Shown one piece after another: positions 1 through 8,697 of a stretch of DNA of 64,000 nt. A program made the position numbers and the translations under genes. Below the pieces are notes generated by a model, which was not told where the DNA came from, searched no databases, and worked only from the letters and a program-made list of their open reading frames with translations. The stretch comes from JAGCJX01 sp045638645. Its GTDB lineage: Bacteria; Bacteroidota; Bacteroidia; Bacteroidales; UBA932. How positions within the stretch are numbered: position 1 is the stretch's first letter; each line of letters starts with the position of its first letter. Where the stretch lies: NCBI GenBank assembly GCA_045638645.1, contig JAZUBU010000002.1, forward strand, positions 124,001 to 188,000. The letters run 5' to 3'.

Positions 1-1032
1 TTTGCGGGCGATGATATCCGGTTCTTCGGTCTCATCGGAAATGGTTCCCACAAGGCCCTCTAGGATGTCTTTGTGGGTCACGATGCCCTGGAAGACTCCG
101 AATTCATCACAGACAAGGCCATAACCCACCTGTTTCTCCTGCATCTGTTCCAAGACTTTGTACACGTCGGTGTATTCGTGGAAATATTGGGCGGGACGTA
201 CGATGTCTTCCAAACGGAAGTCAGGTTCATCCAATTTGCCGAAGAGCTCTTTCAGGAAGACCACCCCGAGGATGTTGTCCAAACTATCGTCTCCAACCGG
301 ATATACTTCAAAGAGGTTTTCTTTCACCAGATCAGAAATCTGGTCCGCATTCATTTCCTTTTCGATCCAAACAATCTCATTGCGAGAAGTCATGATGGAC
401 TCTACCTTCCGGTCTCCCAAGGAAAAAACACGCTCTACAATATCCTGTTCCATCTCTTGGACAGAACCGTCTTCCGCTCCTTCCGCAATCATGGACTTGA
501 TTTCTTCCTCGGTAACGATGGGTTCTTCTTCCCGGATTCCGATGATTTTCGACAGCAAGGAGGTGCTTCGGGTCAGAACCCAGACAAAAGGCGAGGTCAA
601 CACCGACAACAAGTGCATCGGACCCGCCATGATCTTGGCAATCCGCTCCGAATAGCTCATACCAATACGCTTGGGCAAGAGTTCTCCCAAAATCAGGGTC
701 AGGTAGGTTACCACCACCACGATGATGGTTTGGGCCACTCCCAACACATAGGCCTCATTCATTCCCCATCGCTGCAAGACGGCAGCAAAGTCTTCCGCAA
801 ACTGATCTCCCGAATAGAGACCCGTCAGGATACCGATCAAGGTGATGCCAATTTGGACGGTAGAAAGGAAACGGTCAGGTTCCTCAGACAAGCGCAAAGC
901 CCGTTTTGCCGAAGAACTCCCGCGTTTCGCTTCGGCTGCCAAACTGGATTTTCGGGCACTGATCATGGCGATCTCGCTCATCGAAAACAGACCATTCAAG
1001 AAAATCAGAATGAGTATAATAATCAATTCCAT
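1..1032 (-). CDS. HlyC/CorC (CNNM-CBS) family membrane protein, 3' part outside window
   Basis: The leftward frame is open from an ATG at 1032 to the window edge, so 344 codons of the N-terminal part are present and the C-terminus is missing. It begins with a hydrophobic helix (MELIIILILIFLNGLFS) followed by the SEIAMISAR segment typical of the DUF21/CNNM membrane domain, with further hydrophobic helices. A CBS-pair region follows, including the motifs MTSRNEIVWI and GIVTHKDILEGLVG. The family is linked to Mg2+/Co2+ or Na+-coupled ion transport, and Bacteroidota members include GldE. The missing CorC_HlyC C-terminal domain would help decide the subfamily. The start is supported by a good promoter 19 bases upstream. 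Family assignment is firm; the transported ion is not known. Confidence 0.9.
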   Translation of the reverse strand, partial: MELIIILILIFLNGLFSMSEIAMISARKSSLAAEAKRGSSSAKRALRLSEEPDRFLSTVQIGITLIGILTGLYSGDQFAEDFAAVLQRWGMNEAYVLGVAQTIIVVVVTYLTLILGELLPKRIGMSYSERIAKIMAGPMHLLSVLTSPFVWVLTRSTSLLSKIIGIREEEPIVTEEEIKSMIAEGAEDGSVQEMEQDIVERVFSLGDRKVESIMTSRNEIVWIEKEMNADQISDLVKENLFEVYPVGDDSLDNILGVVFLKELFGKLDEPDFRLEDIVRPAQYFHEYTDVYKVLEQMQEKQVGYGLVCDEFGVFQGIVTHKDILEGLVGTISDETEEPDIIARK

Positions 1033-1050
1033 ACTTACGACAATAGTCAA

Positions 1051-1082
1051 CAAAAGTAAGAAAAAAAAACAGGTTGCTCAAA
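1051..1082 (-). promoter_or_regulatory. Bacteroidota sigma-ABfr type promoter of the CorC/HlyC gene
   Basis: On the minus strand a -33 TTTG (1079-1082) is followed after 20 bases by TACTTTTG (1051-1058), matching the -33 TTTG / -7 TAnnTTTG consensus. The ATG lies 19 bases further on. Confidence 0.7.
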
Positions 1083-1088
1083 AATACA

Positions 1089-1096
1089 TACCTTTG
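1089..1096 (+). promoter_or_regulatory. -7 element of the CBM9-like gene
   Basis: TACCTTTG matches the TAnnTTTG -7 consensus and lies 16 bases before the ATG at 1113. No clear -33 TTTG is present at the usual distance. It is divergent from the promoter at 1051-1082. Confidence 0.5.
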
Positions 1097-1112
1097 CCAA
1101 AAATAACACCCC

Positions 1113-1850
1113 ATGAAAGCACCGCTTCGTTGCCTTCTTTTGCTAACTTGTTGGGCCTGCTGCCATGCATGGGCCTCGGCACAAAGCCACCCAACACAAA
1201 ATCATCCATCCATGAAACAACTGACTGTAAAGACCTCCCCGGAATTAGGAAGTCTCACTGCCAATGAATTGAAAGCCAAATTCCAATCCCTCCCGGCACA
1301 AGCCCTGGACTGCGTGAATTGGGCAGACCGTTTCCCCTACGCTCCCGAAACCTCGTTCCGCATCGCCACCGACGGAAAAAGCCTGTTCATCTACTACGAA
1401 ACCTGCGGCACCGGGTTACGGGCCGTGGCAACCGAAGACAACGGGGCCGTATGGGAAGACAGTTGCGTAGAATTTTTTGTTCAGGTTCCGGGAAAACCTT
1501 ACTACCGCAATTTCGAAGTCAACTGCATCGGCACCTTGCTGGCCTCACAAAAAACGCCCGGATCGGAATCCAAGCGTTTTACGACAGACGAACTGGCAAA
1601 AATCCAACGTTACCCTTCGTTGGAGCACAAGGCCATCGATTTGCCCGAAGGCGAATATGCGTGGAACATGCTCCTGATCATCCCGTTGGAATGTCTTGGG
1701 CTGGAAGAATTACCCCAAACCCTGCGGGCCAATTTCTACAAATGCGGAGACAAGACCAGCCGTCCTCACTACGTAAGCTGGAGTCCGATTGCCTATCCGA
1801 AACCAAACTTCCACTTACCCGAATATTTCGGAGAGCTCTGCTTCGAATAA
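1113..1850 (+). CDS. Secreted carbohydrate-binding family 9-like protein
   Basis: A 245-residue exported protein. Residues 1-24 form a signal peptide ending in ASAQ. The rest resembles the stand-alone CBM9-like/DOMON-type beta-sandwich found in many Bacteroidales, with motifs CVNWADRFPYAPETSF, FIYYETCGTG, WEDSCVEFFVQ, YRNFEVNCIGTLL and, near the C-terminus, ANFYKCGD and HYVSWSPI followed by FHLPEYFGELCF. The family binds sugars or glycan ends, but no ligand can be read from the sequence. It is a single gene facing pruA tail to tail. Cysteines are relatively abundant for an exported protein. The fold call is good; the function is inferred only from the family. Confidence 0.8.
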   Translation: MKAPLRCLLLLTCWACCHAWASAQSHPTQNHPSMKQLTVKTSPELGSLTANELKAKFQSLPAQALDCVNWADRFPYAPETSFRIATDGKSLFIYYETCGTGLRAVATEDNGAVWEDSCVEFFVQVPGKPYYRNFEVNCIGTLLASQKTPGSESKRFTTDELAKIQRYPSLEHKAIDLPEGEYAWNMLLIIPLECLGLEELPQTLRANFYKCGDKTSRPHYVSWSPIAYPKPNFHLPEYFGELCFE

Positions 1851-1859
1851 ACAGAGCTC
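1833..1859. terminator. Possible hairpin between convergent genes
   Basis: An 8-base inverted repeat (GAGCTCTG / CAGAGCTC, loop 11) spans the stop codon of the CBM9-like gene just before the convergent pruA stop. There is no T-tract, so termination activity is uncertain. Confidence 0.3.
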
Positions 1860-1876
1860 CTGAATGCAAACCTGTT

Positions 1877-3517
1877 CTACTTCGCCTCGCGGATGTATTG
1901 GTAACAAGCCAAATAATCAGTAGAAGGCACCAGCGTTTCCTTGACCGAACGCGGTGAGATCCAACGCATCAGATTCTGCTCTCCCCCCGCCTTATCGTTG
2001 GTCCCGGATGCACGTCCTCCACCAAACGGTTGGTGGGCTACCACAGCACCTGTCGGCTTGTCGTTGATGTAAAAGTTTCCGGCCGCATTTTTCAAACGGT
2101 CCGCCACGCCTTGTACAGCCAGACGGTCACGACCCATCACCGAGCCGGTCAAGGCGTAAGGCGAGGTAGTATCACACAGTTCCACCGTTGCATCGAGCTG
2201 ATCTTCTTCATACGGATAGACAGTCAGGACGGGACCAAAGATTTCCTCCTGCATGGATTTGAACTTCGGGTTCGAGGTTTCAATCACCGTCGGTTGTACA
2301 AAGTAACCGACACGTTTGTCGTAACTACCACCCAACACAATCGCTGCATCCGGAGCCTGACGGGCATATTCGATGTAGGAAACAATGTTGTCGAAAGAAG
2401 TTTCATCAATTACAGCATTGATGAAGTTGGTCGGATCACAAACATCCCCCATCCTGACTTCCGCGGCCATTGCTTTCATCTGCTCCAGGACCGCCGGCCA
2501 CAAGCGCTTCGGCACATACATCCGGGACGCCGCCGAACATTTTTGACCTTGGAATTCAAAGGCGCCACAGAAGGCGGCTACCGCAACCTCCTCAGCCACC
2601 GCCGAAGGATGGACAAAGATGAAATCCTTGCCACCGGTTTCTCCGACAATCCGAGGGTACGACTTGTAATTCTCAAGATTTTGACCGATTTGTTTCCACA
2701 GATGATTGAAGGTGCGGGTTGAACCGGTAAAATGCAGACCTCCAAAATCAGGAGAAGCCAATGCCACATTACCAATCACAGATCCAGGACCGCACAGGAA
2801 GTTCACCACGCCTGCCGGCAAACCCGCCTCTTCGTACACCTTCATCAGGTAATAATTGGAGAGAATGGATGTCGTAGAGGTTTTCCACAGCGTCGTATTT
2901 CCCATCAAAACAGGAGAGAGATTCAAGTTGGAAGCAATTGCTGTAAAGTTGAACGGACTGACTGCCAAAACAAAACCTTCCAACGGACGATACTCCGTGC
3001 TGTTGATTTGGGTATGGTTGGACTTGGGCTGACGGCTGTAAATGGTGCTGGCGTACGAAACATTGTAACGCATGAAGTCAATGGCCTCGCAAGCCGAATC
3101 AATTTCGGCCTGATAGATGTTCTTGCTTTGGCCCAACATCGTTGCCGCATTCAAAACGGCCCGGTACTTGGTCGCCAACAATTCTGCCGCACGCAAGATG
3201 ATGGAGCAACGCACTTGCCAAGGAGTTTCGGACCAGATCTTGTGTGCTTCCATAGCCGCTTCAATGGCCATTTGCACCTCTTTTTCTCCTGCCTTGTGGT
3301 ACGTGGCCAACACATGTTGATGGTCGTGCGGACACACCACCGTACCGAGGTTGCCGGTACGGATTTCCTTACCCCCAATGATCAACGGAATCTCCAGCAC
3401 CGTATTTCGCTGACGTTCCAATTCCGCCTCCAAAGCCATCCGCTCCGGGGATCCCTTCAAATACCCTTTTATCGGCTCGTTGGCCGGCAACGGGAATGTA
3501 AAAATCGAGTTATTCAT
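1877..3517 (-). CDS. pruA: L-glutamate gamma-semialdehyde dehydrogenase (1-pyrroline-5-carboxylate dehydrogenase)
   Basis: A 546-residue aldehyde dehydrogenase of the monofunctional P5CDH type. It oxidises glutamate-5-semialdehyde (from proline or ornithine) to glutamate with NAD+. The general-base Glu lies in ETGGKDF (about residue 293) and the nucleophilic Cys in GQKCSAAS (about residue 327). The segment PFNFTAIASNLN is characteristic of P5CDH. The C-terminal NFYINDKPTGAVV and PFGGGRASGTNDKAG segments are also present. No PutA-type proline dehydrogenase domain is fused, so proline dehydrogenase, if present, is elsewhere. The gene is last in a leftward run, 28 bases after nfnB, which suggests that glutamate and NADH formation are coupled to the Nfn transhydrogenase. 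Length and motifs are complete. Confidence 0.95.
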   Translation of the reverse strand: MNNSIFTFPLPANEPIKGYLKGSPERMALEAELERQRNTVLEIPLIIGGKEIRTGNLGTVVCPHDHQHVLATYHKAGEKEVQMAIEAAMEAHKIWSETPWQVRCSIILRAAELLATKYRAVLNAATMLGQSKNIYQAEIDSACEAIDFMRYNVSYASTIYSRQPKSNHTQINSTEYRPLEGFVLAVSPFNFTAIASNLNLSPVLMGNTTLWKTSTTSILSNYYLMKVYEEAGLPAGVVNFLCGPGSVIGNVALASPDFGGLHFTGSTRTFNHLWKQIGQNLENYKSYPRIVGETGGKDFIFVHPSAVAEEVAVAAFCGAFEFQGQKCSAASRMYVPKRLWPAVLEQMKAMAAEVRMGDVCDPTNFINAVIDETSFDNIVSYIEYARQAPDAAIVLGGSYDKRVGYFVQPTVIETSNPKFKSMQEEIFGPVLTVYPYEEDQLDATVELCDTTSPYALTGSVMGRDRLAVQGVADRLKNAAGNFYINDKPTGAVVAHQPFGGGRASGTNDKAGGEQNLMRWISPRSVKETLVPSTDYLACYQYIREAK

Positions 3518-3545
3518 CGTGTTCTTTTATTTTTGAGTGAGTATA

Positions 3546-4949
3546 CTAGTTTTTCAAGCCCCGTAAGTAGGCATCGATAGCAGCCGCGGCTCTCCGTCCG
3601 GCTCCCATCGCAAGAATCACCGTGGCCGCTCCAGTTACGGCATCTCCACCGGCAAAGACCCCCGGAACCGTTGTAGCACCCGTCTCATCCGCGACCAGGC
3701 ACCCCCAACGGTTGACTTCCAACCCATCTGTTGTTGAAGCAATGAGAGGGTTGGGAGATGTTCCCAAAGACATGATGACCACGTCCGCCGGCAGCTCACA
3801 GAACGCATCGGGCACGGCAACCGGACGACGGCGACCGGACTCATCCGGCTCTCCCAGCGTCATCCGTTGGCAACGCAAGCTACGCACCCATCCGCGTTCG
3901 TCTCCCAAGACTTCCACCGGGTTGGTCAACAATTCAAAACGGACTCCTTCTTCCTTGGCATGGTGAACTTCCTCTTTCCGAGCCGGCAACTCTTGTTCCG
4001 TACGACGGTAAACAACGGTCACTTCAGCACCCAAGCGCAGGGCCGTTCTCGCCGCATCCATGGCCACATTGCCGCCACCCACCACAATGACACGCCGACC
4101 GACATAGATCGGGGTATCCGCATCCTGACGATAGGCCTTCATCAAATTGTTGCGGGTCAGAAATTCATTGGCAGAAACAACACCATTCCGGTTTTCCCCC
4201 GGAATACCCATGAATTTCGGCAATCCGGCACCAGAACCCAGGAAGACCGCCTGAAAACCTTCCCGTCCCATCAAATCTTCCAAGGTCAGTGTACGTCCCA
4301 CCACGACATTTGTCTCGATCTTCACGCCCATCGCCTTCAAATCTTCGATGGCCGGGGCGACCACGGTTGCCTTGGGCAAACGGAATTCCGGGATTCCATA
4401 CGTCAATACACCTCCCGGTTCGTGCAAACTTTCAAAAATCGTCACCTCGTAACCGGCTTTGGCCAAATCTGTGGCACAAGCCAATCCAGCAGGGCCACTG
4501 CCCACCACCGCCACACGTTTCCCGGTCCTCGGCTGACACTCAACCTGGGGAATCGACGTCTGACGGGTCGTATCGGCCACGAACCGTTCCAGTTTTCCAA
4601 TGGCCACCGGTTCTCCTTTCCGACCCAGGACACAGGCCCCCTCGCATTGGATTTCCTGGGGACATACCCGTCCACACACAGCCGGCAACGAACTGTCACG
4701 CGCAATCACCGCTGCTGCCGTCGGCACATCGCCGTGCACCAATGCACGGATGAACTCCGGAATGGCAATGGAGACGGGACAAGCCGTCACACAGGCCGGT
4801 TTGGGACAATCCAGGCAACGGGATGCTTCCCGACGGGCTTCTTCCAGATTGTAACCCAGACAAACTTCCTCAAAGTTATGCGCCCGTAACGCAGGATCCT
4901 GCTCCCGTACCGGGACACGGGGAATCTTATTACCGAGTTTTCTTTCCAT
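3546..4949 (-). CDS. nfnB: NfnB-like subunit: glutamate-synthase-small-subunit type FAD/NADPH oxidoreductase
   Basis: A 467-residue flavoprotein that database pipelines often label 'NADPH-dependent glutamate synthase'. The N-terminus carries two [4Fe-4S] cysteine sets: CLDCPKPACVTACP (about 45-58) and CGRVCPQEIQCEGAC (about 92-106). An FAD-binding Rossmann motif VAVVGSGPAGLACA follows (about 146), then an NAD(P)-binding motif VIVVGGGNVAMDAART, and a C-terminal PGVFAGGDAVTGAATVILAMGAGR segment. No glutamate synthase large subunit is nearby. Instead the partner immediately upstream is the NfnA-type subunit, overlapping by 20 bases. This arrangement identifies an NADH-dependent ferredoxin:NADP+ oxidoreductase (NfnAB, electron-bifurcating in characterised members) or a closely related sulfide-dehydrogenase-type complex. 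Electron donors and acceptors are inferred from context. Confidence 0.85.
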   Translation of the reverse strand: MERKLGNKIPRVPVREQDPALRAHNFEEVCLGYNLEEARREASRCLDCPKPACVTACPVSIAIPEFIRALVHGDVPTAAAVIARDSSLPAVCGRVCPQEIQCEGACVLGRKGEPVAIGKLERFVADTTRQTSIPQVECQPRTGKRVAVVGSGPAGLACATDLAKAGYEVTIFESLHEPGGVLTYGIPEFRLPKATVVAPAIEDLKAMGVKIETNVVVGRTLTLEDLMGREGFQAVFLGSGAGLPKFMGIPGENRNGVVSANEFLTRNNLMKAYRQDADTPIYVGRRVIVVGGGNVAMDAARTALRLGAEVTVVYRRTEQELPARKEEVHHAKEEGVRFELLTNPVEVLGDERGWVRSLRCQRMTLGEPDESGRRRPVAVPDAFCELPADVVIMSLGTSPNPLIASTTDGLEVNRWGCLVADETGATTVPGVFAGGDAVTGAATVILAMGAGRRAAAAIDAYLRGLKN

Positions 4950-5793
4950 TTTCCAATCGACATTGATGATCCGCTTCTACTTCTTGCGTCTTGTACATTC
5001 CCTGACGCTGGATGGCCTCATCGAAATCCACCTCGTAGGCATTGAATTCCGGTCCGTCCACGCAGGCAAATTTAGTTTTACCGGCGATGGTAACCCGACA
5101 AGCCCCACACATACCGGTACCGTCCACCATCAGGGTGTTCAAACTGACCGTCAACGGCAAATCAAAGGGCTTTGTGGTCAAGGCAACGTACTTCATCATC
5201 ACCATCGGGCCGATGGCCACGGCCTGATCGTACCGTTCCCCTGCCGAGAGCAATGCTTCTACCTGACCCGTTACCAATCCCTTATAGCCATACGAACCAT
5301 CGTCCGTACAGATGAACAGACGATCACAGACGGACTGCATTTCCTCTTCGAAGATAACAAAATCCCGGCTCTTGGCTCCCAAGACCACATCCACCCGGGC
5401 CCCGCGTTCGTGCAGGTATTTCACCTGCGGATAGACGGGTGCTGTACCCAAGCCTCCCGCCACAAACAGGAACCGTTGCTGAGAAAGTTCCGCTTCGGGC
5501 ACATGCACGAACTCCGACGGCTGTCCCAAAGGACCGACCACATCGGTAAAACAGTCTCCAACTTCCATGTCGCAAATCCGGCGCGAGGATGCACCGACGA
5601 TTTGTGTTACCAGCGTAACGGTTCCCCGCTCCGGAGAATAGTCACAAATGGTCAGCGGAATGCGTTCTCCCATGGCATGTGTCCGGACAATGAGAAACTG
5701 CCCCGGCAACGCAGAGGAGGCAATGCGGGGAGCCTCCACCTCCATGCGGACAATCTGAGGATTGAGTACCTCTTTGGTCAATATTTCAAACAT
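4930..5793 (-). CDS. nfnA: NfnA-like subunit: ferredoxin-NAD(P) reductase / sulfide dehydrogenase-like FAD protein
   Basis: A 287-residue protein of the PyrK/ferredoxin-NADP reductase family. An N-terminal FAD-binding barrel (IPLTICDYSPERG) is followed by an NAD(P)-binding half starting at FVAGGLGTAPVYPQ. The C-terminus binds a [2Fe-2S] cluster through DGTGMCGACRV and FACVDGPEF (Asp224, Cys229, Cys232, Cys244 by my count); one Asp ligand is a known feature of NfnA. Its stop codon lies inside the first codons of nfnB, so the two are translationally coupled and probably form one soluble heterodimer. Dihydroorotate dehydrogenase electron-transfer subunit PyrK is the alternative, but PyrK would sit with pyrD, not with an NfnB homologue. 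Confidence 0.87.
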   Translation of the reverse strand: MFEILTKEVLNPQIVRMEVEAPRIASSALPGQFLIVRTHAMGERIPLTICDYSPERGTVTLVTQIVGASSRRICDMEVGDCFTDVVGPLGQPSEFVHVPEAELSQQRFLFVAGGLGTAPVYPQVKYLHERGARVDVVLGAKSRDFVIFEEEMQSVCDRLFICTDDGSYGYKGLVTGQVEALLSAGERYDQAVAIGPMVMMKYVALTTKPFDLPLTVSLNTLMVDGTGMCGACRVTIAGKTKFACVDGPEFNAYEVDFDEAIQRQGMYKTQEVEADHQCRLENGKKTR

Positions 5794-5827
5794 AATGTTC
5801 TAGGATCTTATCGGGTTCAGGTTGGAT

Positions 5828-8311
5828 TTACAAAGTCAAGTCAGTAAAGGTTCCAAACGAGTAGCCTTGTCGTTTCAGTTTCCGGATGATTTCCGGCAAA
5901 CGCTTGTACAAAGCATCCGTACGGACTTCCTGTACACCCGGATGAATCAGAATCATGGCACCGTTCAGACTCTCTTTCTTTTCAAATTGATACAAAGCCT
6001 CAATCAGACGGTCTGAACTGCGGTAATTCGGCATGTCCGGGGTGGTATAGTCTGCATTGGTAGCGGTACCGGGGGTCAGGTTGATCACATTCATCCCCAA
6101 CGCCTCCAAGGCCGCAACCGATTCTGCATTGTAATACTCATAGGGGGGCAAAAACCAGGTCGCGTCTTCGGACCGGATGCCAAAGCGTTCCAGTTCTTTC
6201 AGGTTGGCCACCATATCCGCCTGCACGGTTTCAAACGAAACCAACGAAGAATCACGCTTTTCCCAAGGGGCATACAGCAAGTGACGGTCCGAGTGGCCGC
6301 TCACATAATGGCCTTCGGCAATGATGCGTTCAATCAAAGCCTTGTGTTCCTCCATGCGAAGGCAGTTACCCGTCAGGAAGAACGACCCTTTGATGCCTTG
6401 CCGCTTGAGGATATCCAGGACAGCCGCCCCGCCATTGAACAAGGAATCTGCAGAGAAAAGCAGGTATATCTTCTTTTCATCCGGATTGACACGGATGATC
6501 GCACCGTAGCGGTCCTTGAGGACTTCCGTTTCCTTCAGCGCCTTGCCGTGCGCCTGACGGTTGGCCCAGTAATACGTCAGACCAGCGGTTCCGTCCATGG
6601 TCGGCTCGTTGCTGGCATAGTCTCCCAAGTCATCGTGGTATACAGCAATCCCGTTGTTCAACAAGGCAAAAGCATCGGGTTTGGTCAACGACTGGCCGGC
6701 TCTTTCCAGGAAGACGTCCCGATACACCGGGCCATCCACCAATCCGCCAGGAGTACTGTCACCTACCAGATAATAAGATGTGTGCGGTTCCTCGGGAAAA
6801 TCATAACCAATCGGGGCACCGACAATCATGGACGTTCCCCACGGGTTGCAACCCAACAGCCAGTCACGCAACGCCGCTTCCATTTCCAGGAAAGAGGTAT
6901 CGCCCGTCACCTCGTGGTATAGGCGTGCCTGGGTGATGGCCGCAGAAGTCAGGTTGTTGGAACACCAGATGAAGGGAATGCCATTGAGGAAGGGATCGTT
7001 GGCTCCGCGTTCCTTGATGGCCTGGAGGCCTTGACGCATGAACTCGCGGTATTTTTCACGAAGGTTTTCCGGGCCGGATTTGGCCAGGTAGTAGTGGCCG
7101 AGGTTGAGGAAGGGATAGTATTGGTAGTGACGGCCACGGCCCAATTCCATCCAAGGGGTCACCGGCTCCAGCTCACCCCAATAATCAGCCTGTTTGAACC
7201 AGCGTTCTTCGCCGGTATACTCGGCCCAGGTTGCAGCAGCCAGTTCGATATCATCAACGTAGGTATCTTCTTCGTAAAAATAAGGGGAAACGGTACAAGC
7301 CGTTTGGGTGTTCCCCGGTTTTTCCAACGCAAATTCATACGCATCCAGGGATTTGGTTCGCATGACTTCGGCAAACTCCGGATCAATGTTCCGAAAGATT
7401 TCCGCACCCAAAGCGAAAGTAGACGAAAACTTACCTGCTGTCGAAGACACTCCGGTCGTCCGGTTGATGTACTTGGACAATCCTTGGGGTTCTCCGGTAA
7501 CAAAATATACGGGGCGACCGGTCCCCGGTCCCCAACCGTAATCGACCTGATCGTCCTGAGGCAAACGGAATCCGGCATGATCCCGGTCATCCGCCAACTG
7601 GTTGAACATGACACGGTGTTCGGGATTCATTTTGACCAGCCATTCCAGGCCCCAGCGGGCCTCGTCCAGAATATCAGGAATTCCATTGTGGCCCGGGCGT
7701 CCGTTTGCCAGGTACTCATCCAGGAACACCGATTTGTCTTCCTGTTGCTGATAGGCAAACATCAGGTGGTAGGCAGTGGTGGCAGAAGTCGTCGTATACT
7801 GCAGGTAATCCGTTGCATCGTGCCAGCCTCCGGTCACATCAATCTTCTCGCCGCTTCGGGTAGGATGGTCCACGATGTAACCATCATGCTGGTGACAAAG
7901 TTCTCCGGTATAAGGGTTGTCGCCACAACGCTGCTGACGCAAATACACGAGCATAAAATCCGCCAGGCCGTCGTACACATCCGGACCGATACGGAATGCA
8001 ACACTCTTCGTCTGACCGCAACGGATGTAATACCCTCCGGGACGGGTCACCGATGAAAAATCCAACCGGTAGGCCCGGGTCAATCCCCAGCGCGATGCAT
8101 TCGCAGCCGTACCCTCTCCTCTAAAAACAAGACGGTCGTTCGAAGCATCGTACACTTCAAACGATCCGTCCACTTGATCCATCGACAAATACACAGCGAC
8201 TTTGATATCATCCGGCAAATAGCCGACATTGTTGACACGTACCCACGATTGAGCCGAAAGGGTACCCAAAGTCGCCAGTAGGAAAAGTCCAAAGAATAAT
8301 ACCTTACGCAT
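5828..8311 (-). CDS. Secreted GH9 glycoside hydrolase fused to a NodB/CE4-type polysaccharide deacetylase
   Basis: An 827-residue exported protein with a signal peptide (1-20, cut after LSAQ). Residues about 22-110 are the Ig-like CelD_N domain. Residues about 115-590 are a GH9 (alpha/alpha)6 barrel with the base motif GGWHDATDY (Asp165/Asp168), the PHTSYY segment and the acid Glu569 in DYASNEPTMDG. Residues about 600-827 form a NodB deacetylase domain: HSDRH (673-677) supplies the two metal His, and LIHPG (788-792) is present. Motif 1 is FSADS (619-623) where TFDDG is usual, and PPYEYYN replaces RxPYG, so the deacetylase is divergent. GH9 includes cellulases and exo-beta-glucosaminidases. 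With the deacetylase, an amino-sugar glycan substrate is my inference. Confidence 0.88.
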   Translation of the reverse strand: MRKVLFFGLFLLATLGTLSAQSWVRVNNVGYLPDDIKVAVYLSMDQVDGSFEVYDASNDRLVFRGEGTAANASRWGLTRAYRLDFSSVTRPGGYYIRCGQTKSVAFRIGPDVYDGLADFMLVYLRQQRCGDNPYTGELCHQHDGYIVDHPTRSGEKIDVTGGWHDATDYLQYTTTSATTAYHLMFAYQQQEDKSVFLDEYLANGRPGHNGIPDILDEARWGLEWLVKMNPEHRVMFNQLADDRDHAGFRLPQDDQVDYGWGPGTGRPVYFVTGEPQGLSKYINRTTGVSSTAGKFSSTFALGAEIFRNIDPEFAEVMRTKSLDAYEFALEKPGNTQTACTVSPYFYEEDTYVDDIELAAATWAEYTGEERWFKQADYWGELEPVTPWMELGRGRHYQYYPFLNLGHYYLAKSGPENLREKYREFMRQGLQAIKERGANDPFLNGIPFIWCSNNLTSAAITQARLYHEVTGDTSFLEMEAALRDWLLGCNPWGTSMIVGAPIGYDFPEEPHTSYYLVGDSTPGGLVDGPVYRDVFLERAGQSLTKPDAFALLNNGIAVYHDDLGDYASNEPTMDGTAGLTYYWANRQAHGKALKETEVLKDRYGAIIRVNPDEKKIYLLFSADSLFNGGAAVLDILKRQGIKGSFFLTGNCLRMEEHKALIERIIAEGHYVSGHSDRHLLYAPWEKRDSSLVSFETVQADMVANLKELERFGIRSEDATWFLPPYEYYNAESVAALEALGMNVINLTPGTATNADYTTPDMPNYRSSDRLIEALYQFEKKESLNGAMILIHPGVQEVRTDALYKRLPEIIRKLKRQGYSFGTFTDLTL

Positions 8312-8349
8312 ACTAACAATTTTAATGATTAGATGCGTGAAGATACGTA

Positions 8350-8694
8350 TTATTTTTCAGATTCTTTTTGTTCCGGTTTGATTTCTTCTGCCTCGTAACC
8401 CAATTTTTCAATGGCTGCTTCCAAGGCTTGCACATCGGTTTTGCTGACTTGGTACTTGAACCAAACGGTTTGGGATGCCAGGTCCACCTTCAAATCCTTA
8501 ACCCCTTTTACAAAAGGAAGTTTTGCTTCGAGTTTTGCTTTACAGCCTTCACAATCAATGGCAACCGAGAAGGTTACTTCCGCTTCTTTTTTCTTGTCAT
8601 TTTTTGCATCTACATTTGCGCAGCATACAAGGGCGAACAAGCACAAAGCCCACATTTTCAACATTGTTTTCATAATAAGATCAATTATTTTCAT
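8350..8694 (-). CDS. Exported heavy-metal-associated (HMA) domain protein
   Basis: A 114-residue protein with a hydrophobic leader (residues about 8-30; the second Met at 8673 gives the neater signal peptide) and one HMA ferredoxin-like domain. The metal site is IDCEGCKAKLE, i.e. the CxxC of the GMxCxxC family with Asp in place of the preceding Met. VKGVKDLKVDLASQTVWFKY is the usual strand that follows. The tail is Glu/Lys-rich. Its ATG comes two bases after the TonB receptor stop, so the two are surely co-transcribed. HMA proteins of this type bind Cu+ or other soft metals in the periplasm. The metal is inferred. Confidence 0.88.
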   Translation of the reverse strand: MKIIDLIMKTMLKMWALCLFALVCCANVDAKNDKKKEAEVTFSVAIDCEGCKAKLEAKLPFVKGVKDLKVDLASQTVWFKYQVSKTDVQALEAAIEKLGYEAEEIKPEQKESEK

Positions 8695-8697
8695 TTG

